A stretch of DNA of 11,060 bases from JBEKDJ01 sp050014415 (GTDB lineage: Bacteria; Desulfobacterota; BSN033; UBA1163): positions 1 to 11,060 of the forward strand of contig JBEKDJ010000152.1 of assembly GCA_050014415.1 (NCBI GenBank), written 5' to 3'. The notes under the pieces were generated by a model. It saw only the letters and a list, made by a program, of their open reading frames with translations, did not search any database and was not told where the DNA came from. Each line of letters opens with the position of its first letter. The first letter of the stretch is position 1. The position numbers were made by a program, and so were the translations under genes. This document shows positions 7,887-11,060 of the stretch, piece after piece.

Positions 7887-7893
7887 ATCAATT
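7874..7893. promoter_or_regulatory. Perfect 8-bp inverted repeat AATTGATT-GAAA-AATCAATT, candidate operator
   Basis: Both arms match exactly around a 4-base centre. It covers the candidate ppdK -35 and lies 55 bp upstream of the ppsA -35. The location suggests an operator controlling ppdK and possibly the divergent ppsA. The AT-rich arms make a transcription terminator unlikely, and no T-run follows on either strand. No specific regulator is recognised. Confidence 0.4.
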
Positions 7894-7947
7894 CTTTCCC
7901 CACCCATGCACTTAATGGTTGTCCTGACTTAAATCCAACGACCGGGG

Positions 7948-7976
7948 TTGACAAGGCGATGGGGTTCGGATAAATT
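7948..7976 (+). promoter_or_regulatory. Sigma70-type promoter of ppsA
   Basis: Perfect TTGACA (7948-7953), a 17-bp spacer, then TAAATT (7971-7976, four of six matches to TATAAT). Transcription from about 7983 leaves a 28-nt leader before ATG 8011. The longer in-frame reading that begins at TTG 7948 would start at the -35 itself and is rejected. Confidence 0.6.
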
Positions 7977-8000
7977 AATGTTATTATGCAAGATTTCTAT

Positions 8001-8006
8001 GGAGGA
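8001..8006 (+). promoter_or_regulatory. Ribosome binding site GGAGGA that sets the ppsA start
   Basis: GGAGGA lies 4 bases before ATG 8011 and overlaps an upstream in-frame ATG at 7999. That overlap means the site can serve 8011 but not 7999, and the family N-terminus also begins at about 8011. Confidence 0.65.
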
Positions 8007-8010
8007 AGTC

Positions 8011-10494
8011 ATGGGGGACAGGCCTTATATCCTTTGGTTTGACGAAATAGGACTCGAAGATCTTCCCATTGTAGGTGGAAAGAATGCCTCCTTGGGAGAG
8101 ATGCGAAGGGAATTGACGAAAGATGGGGTGAGCGTCCCAAATGGATTTGCTGTGACCGTGGATACCTACCACGCGCTGTTAGACCAAGGGATTGTTCAAG
8201 ATTGGCACGACGCAAAGGGTAAATCCAATGTGCGAGAAAATATGCAGCAAATCCTTTCGGGTCTGGATGTCGACGATATGGAAGACCTTTCAGAGCGGGG
8301 CAGCCGGGTTCGGCGTCTCATCTACAGTCTTGAATTCCCGAGGGAGACGGTCGAAGAGATCGTTAAGGCCTATCGGAGGTTGTGCAAGGAGTATGGGGAG
8401 GATACGGATGTTGCGGTGCGCAGCAGCGCCACCGCCGAAGATCTTCCTGGCGCGAGTTTCGCTGGCCAGCAAGAGACCTATCTCAACATCCGCGGGGAAT
8501 ATGCCTTGATCCAAGCGTGTAAGCGATGTTTCGCCTCCCTCTTTACAAACCGGGCGATCTCCTACAGGACTCATAAAGGATTTGACCATTTTCAAGTGGC
8601 CCTTTCCATTGGAGTTCAGAAGATGGTTCGATCCGATAAGGCCTGTTCTGGTGTGATGTTTACGATCGATACGGAATCAGGCTTTCCGGACGTGGTCTAT
8701 ATCACAGGCTCCTACGGATTGGGTGAGAATATTGTCCAGGGAGTGATCAATCCTGACGAGTTTTATGTATTCAAGCCCCGTCTCGAGAAAAACTATAAAC
8801 CCATCATTCAGAAAACCCTCGGAAGCAAAGAGATCAAAATGATCTATATGGTAGAAGGAGAGGGCTCGACGAAGAATGTCCCTGTATCCGCGCACGAAAG
8901 GGCAGATTTCATCCTAAGTGACGAGGAGATTATCCTCCTTGCTCAATGGGGTGTGAGGATCGAAGAGCACTATTCGAAAAAAGCAGGGGTCTACATGCCC
9001 ATGGATATTGAGTGGGCCAAGGATGGTATTACCCAGGAACTCTTTATTCTTCAAGCGAGGCCAGAGACGGTAAAATCCCAGCGAGCCATGAATGTTTTGG
9101 AGACCTATTCCTTAAAAGAGAAGGGTGAGGTTTTGGTTCAGGGGAAGAGCGTTGGCGAGAAGATCGGCGCCGGACCGATCAATATCATCTCCAGCGCGAA
9201 AGAGATAGAGAGGTTTAAGAAAGGTGAGATATTGGTGACCCAGATGACAGACCCGGACTGGGAACCCATCATGAAGATTGCTGCTGGCATCGTAACCGAC
9301 CGGGGAGGACGGACCTGCCATGCCGCCATCATTAGCCGGGAGTTGGGAGTTCCCTGTGTCGTGGGAACAGGGAACGGAAGTGAAATTCTCGGAGACTACC
9401 GGAGTGCGACGGTCTGCTGTGCGCAGGGAGAGACGGGATTGGTTTACGAAGGGATCCTCGATTATGAGGTGAAGCGGTTCGATATGGAGCATCTGGAGAA
9501 GCCCCACACAAGAATCATGATGAACGTGGGGAATCCGGACAATGCCTTCCACCTCTCTTTTATCCCAAACGATGGGGTGGGCCTTGCCAGGGTGGAATTT
9601 ATCATCAATAACTTCATTAAGATCCATCCGATGGCTCTTGTCCATTTCGATCTATTGAAGGACGATCATGATAAGAAAGCGATTGAACAATTAACTGTCG
9701 GGCATGAGGATAAAAAGGTCTTCTTCATCGATCGGTTGGCTCAAGGGGTGGCAAAGATTGCCGCAGCCTTCTATCCCAAAGATGTAATCGTCAGGATGAG
9801 TGACTTTAAAAGTAACGAGTATGCCAATCTCATCGGAGGGAGCGAGTTTGAGCCTGTCGAAGACAACCCGATGATCGGCTTTCGGGGGGCCAGCCGATAT
9901 TATGACGAGGATTACCAAGAAGGATTTTGTCTCGAGTGTCTCGCCATGAAGAAGGTGAGGGATGAGATGGGCCTGAACAATGTGAAATTGATGGTTCCCT
10001 TCTGCAGAACGGTGAAGGAGGGGGGGTTGGTTATAGCGGAGATGAGGAAGCACGGCCTGATCCAGGGGGAGAATTGCCTCGAAATCTATGTGATGTGTGA
10101 GGTTCCGAGCAACGTGATCATGGCAGATGAATTCAGTGAGATTTTTGACGGGTTTTCCATCGGTTCCAATGATCTCACCCAATTGGTGCTCGGCCTGGAT
10201 CGCGATTCAGAAAAGGTCTCTCACATCTTCGACGAACGGGATCCAGCTGTGAAACGGATGGTTCAATCGGTGATTGAGAAGGTGAAGCGGAATGGCAAGA
10301 AGATCGGCATCTGCGGTCAGGCTCCGAGTGACTATCCGGAATTTGCCGAGTTTTTGGTCGAGTGTGGCATCGACAGCATCTCCCTCAATCCGGATACGGT
10401 CATCAAGACCACCGATAGGATATTGCAGATGGAGAAAGAGTTGGGGATACCCCGAAGAAAAGAGTCTGCGAAGGAGTTGTTGGCCGCAAGCTGA
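8011..10494 (+). CDS. ppsA: Phosphoenolpyruvate synthase (pyruvate, water dikinase)
   Basis: Converts pyruvate + ATP + H2O to PEP + AMP + Pi, the irreversible entry to gluconeogenesis from C2/C3 substrates. The 827-residue product has the three expected parts. An ATP-grasp domain carries VGGKNASLGEM (21-31), VAVRSSATAEDLPGASFAGQ (134-153), SLFTNRAISYR (176-186) and GSYGLGENIVQG (233-244). A swivelling domain carries VTDRGGRTCHAAIISRELG with phospho-accepting His437. A PEP-binding barrel carries NVGNPDNAF, NDGVGLARVEFIIN (520-533), DNPMIGFRGASRY (618-630), GFSIGSNDLTQLVLGLDRD (714-732) and Cys768 in GICGQAPSD. These features separate it from PPDK, whose matching motifs are TSHA and GTNDLTQ. 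It is slightly longer than E. coli PpsA (792). It diverges from ppdK across 187 bp and has its own promoter and ribosome site. No PpsR-type regulatory kinase gene is visible in the window. Confidence 0.97.
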   Translation: MGDRPYILWFDEIGLEDLPIVGGKNASLGEMRRELTKDGVSVPNGFAVTVDTYHALLDQGIVQDWHDAKGKSNVRENMQQILSGLDVDDMEDLSERGSRVRRLIYSLEFPRETVEEIVKAYRRLCKEYGEDTDVAVRSSATAEDLPGASFAGQQETYLNIRGEYALIQACKRCFASLFTNRAISYRTHKGFDHFQVALSIGVQKMVRSDKACSGVMFTIDTESGFPDVVYITGSYGLGENIVQGVINPDEFYVFKPRLEKNYKPIIQKTLGSKEIKMIYMVEGEGSTKNVPVSAHERADFILSDEEIILLAQWGVRIEEHYSKKAGVYMPMDIEWAKDGITQELFILQARPETVKSQRAMNVLETYSLKEKGEVLVQGKSVGEKIGAGPINIISSAKEIERFKKGEILVTQMTDPDWEPIMKIAAGIVTDRGGRTCHAAIISRELGVPCVVGTGNGSEILGDYRSATVCCAQGETGLVYEGILDYEVKRFDMEHLEKPHTRIMMNVGNPDNAFHLSFIPNDGVGLARVEFIINNFIKIHPMALVHFDLLKDDHDKKAIEQLTVGHEDKKVFFIDRLAQGVAKIAAAFYPKDVIVRMSDFKSNEYANLIGGSEFEPVEDNPMIGFRGASRYYDEDYQEGFCLECLAMKKVRDEMGLNNVKLMVPFCRTVKEGGLVIAEMRKHGLIQGENCLEIYVMCEVPSNVIMADEFSEIFDGFSIGSNDLTQLVLGLDRDSEKVSHIFDERDPAVKRMVQSVIEKVKRNGKKIGICGQAPSDYPEFAEFLVECGIDSISLNPDTVIKTTDRILQMEKELGIPRRKESAKELLAAS

Positions 10495-10550
10495 GTTTTG
10501 AATACCAAAGAATTCGAAGACGCCAAGGGCGCAAAGAAGAAATTTCTTAT

Positions 10551-10599
10551 TTTGGCGGACCGAAGGTTCCGAGACTTTTTCGGAAGAGATACCGCCAAA
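10551..10599. repeat. Nested inverted repeats downstream of ppsA
   Basis: Outer arms TTTGGCGG (10551-10558) and CCGCCAAA (10592-10599) pair perfectly. Inside them TTCCGA (10567-10572) pairs with TCGGAA (10580-10585) around a 7-base loop. The structure starts 57 bp after the ppsA stop and could slow or end transcription or protect the 3' end of the mRNA. An A-rich rather than T-rich run follows on the plus strand, so it is not a classical terminator for ppsA. Confidence 0.45.
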
Positions 10600-10687
10600 T
10601 AAAAAGGGTTCTGTTCTTTCAGGACAAGGCTCCTGATAAGTGCTATAGCCATCACAGGATCCGGATCTTAACCCCGAAGTGATGAAC

Positions 10688-10720
10688 TGATCCAATCCCG
10701 CGAAACGCAGGATTGGATCA
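10688..10720. repeat. Perfect 11-bp inverted repeat with inner GCG-AAA-CGC stem
   Basis: TGATCCAATCC (10688-10698) and GGATTGGATCA (10710-10720) are exact reverse complements. The 11-base loop can add GCG/CGC pairs around AAA after one C-A mismatch. It is followed on the plus strand by GAAAAAATC and on the minus strand by no T-run, so it is not an evident intrinsic terminator. It may be part of the repeat-like spacer or a leader structure for queH. Confidence 0.5.
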
Positions 10721-10774
10721 GAAAAAATCTTCCTGCGTGATCTCCGCGCCTGCGGTGAACCTGATTTTGCATAA

Positions 10775-11060
10775 ATGAGAATTCTCCTCCATATCTGCTG
10801 TGCCAACTGCGCCATTTATCCCCTTGAGCGAATGAGAGAACGCGGGGACGAGGTCGTTGGATATTTTTTCAATCCTAATATCCATCCCTACCAAGAATAT
10901 CAGAAGAGATTAGAGTCATTAAGACGATACTCGGAAGAGGTCGGGCTGGAAGTGGTCTATCGAGATGAATACCTCCTTGAAGAATTCTTAAGAAATGTAT
11001 CCCATCGAGTAGAGGAGCGGTGCCAGTATTGCTATTCGATTCGGCTCGAGGCCACGGCTC
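10775..11060 (+). CDS. queH: Epoxyqueuosine reductase QueH (DUF208 family), 3' end outside window
   Basis: The first 95 residues match the N-terminal half of QueH, the iron-sulfur enzyme that performs the last step of queuosine synthesis on tRNA (epoxyqueuosine to queuosine) and replaces the B12-dependent QueG. Visible are the LLHICCANC start with Cys8, Cys9 and Cys12, FFNPNIHPYQEYQKR at 31-45, and RCQYCYSIRLEATA at 82-95 with Cys83 and Cys86; these cysteines are the expected metal ligands. The usual CAPC reads CANC here. ATG 10775 directly follows an in-frame TAA (10772-10774), so the start cannot lie further upstream. The nearest purine-rich stretch, GGTGA at 10754-10758, is rather far for a ribosome site. 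The gene may have its own promoter within the hairpin-rich spacer, as the gap of 280 bp from ppsA argues against tight cotranscription. The rest of the protein lies past 11060. Confidence 0.9.
   Translation, partial: MRILLHICCANCAIYPLERMRERGDEVVGYFFNPNIHPYQEYQKRLESLRRYSEEVGLEVVYRDEYLLEEFLRNVSHRVEERCQYCYSIRLEATA

Larger units (their letters stand above)
10516..10760. repeat. Spacer bounded by dispersed-repeat-like sequences in opposite orientation
   Basis: The left edge (10516-10536) contains GACGCCAAGGGCGCAAAG. The right edge (10732-10760) contains TGCGTGATCTCCGCGCC followed by TGCGGTGAAC. Both resemble short non-coding sequences that I recall recurring between genes in many bacterial genomes; here they face in opposite senses around about 195 bp of hairpin-rich DNA without coding potential. 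That the edges belong to one element, and that it is repeated in this genome, is inference. The right edge ends 14 bp before queH. Confidence 0.4.

Noticed and set aside
7824..7907. N-terminal extension of ppdK by 28 residues to an ATG at 7907
   Set aside because: The added residues are outside the family, and the segment contains the candidate -10 and -35 and the inverted repeat. ATG 7823 has a G-rich site upstream and the expected N-terminus.
7948..8010. N-terminal extension of ppsA by 21 residues
   Set aside because: It would begin in the -35 TTGACA and cover the promoter and ribosome site. The family N-terminus starts at ATG 8011.
10207..10815. Minus-strand frame of 202 codons across the end of ppsA and the spacer
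   Set aside because: It runs antisense through the conserved ppsA C-terminus, then through hairpin repeats and into queH; no homology seen.

Overview
The window looks like chromosomal DNA of moderate GC from an anaerobic or facultative bacterium. A coenzyme-B12-dependent (class II) ribonucleotide reductase, two separate pyruvate-to-PEP enzymes, a relic of a glutaryl-CoA-dehydrogenase-type gene and the iron-sulfur queuosine enzyme QueH together suggest a Desulfobacterota/deltaproteobacterial or similar syntrophic or aromatic-acid-degrading lineage. That placement is inference from gene content; no marker gene here fixes it. No phage, transposase, CRISPR array, rRNA or tRNA was found.

Layout, left to right. 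(1) 1-2136, minus strand: nrdJ, its 3' end beyond the window, with a good sigma70 promoter and a 15-bp dyad between promoter and start codon. (2) 2137-2679: about 540 bp of non-coding divergent spacer. (3) 2680-4407, plus strand: an adenine-deaminase-like amidohydrolase that keeps the metal-binding skeleton but differs at several positions that are usually invariant in Ade. (4) 4597-4991, plus strand: an acyl-CoA dehydrogenase gene broken by a large internal deletion; the first ~99 residues are joined out of frame to the last ~31. (5) 4995-7823, minus strand: pyruvate, phosphate dikinase, ending 3 bp from the stop of the broken gene. (6) 7824-8010: a 187-bp divergent promoter region with a perfect 8-bp inverted repeat and a near-consensus promoter. 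(7) 8011-10494, plus strand: phosphoenolpyruvate synthase. (8) 10495-10774: a spacer of hairpins bounded by sequences resembling dispersed intergenic repeats. (9) 10775 to the end, plus strand: the start of queH.

The clearest functional unit is the back-to-back ppdK/ppsA pair. Both enzymes make PEP from pyruvate, one reversibly with PPi/Pi and one irreversibly with water, so the shared 187-bp control region is a plausible switch point between carbon-flow directions (inference). The other genes are housekeeping or salvage functions (dNTP supply, purine salvage, tRNA modification) with no evident operon link. I see no convincing new multi-gene system. The items most worth a second look are the deletion relic, the altered active site of the Ade-like protein, the enlarged PPDK C-terminal domain and the inverted repeats next to promoters.
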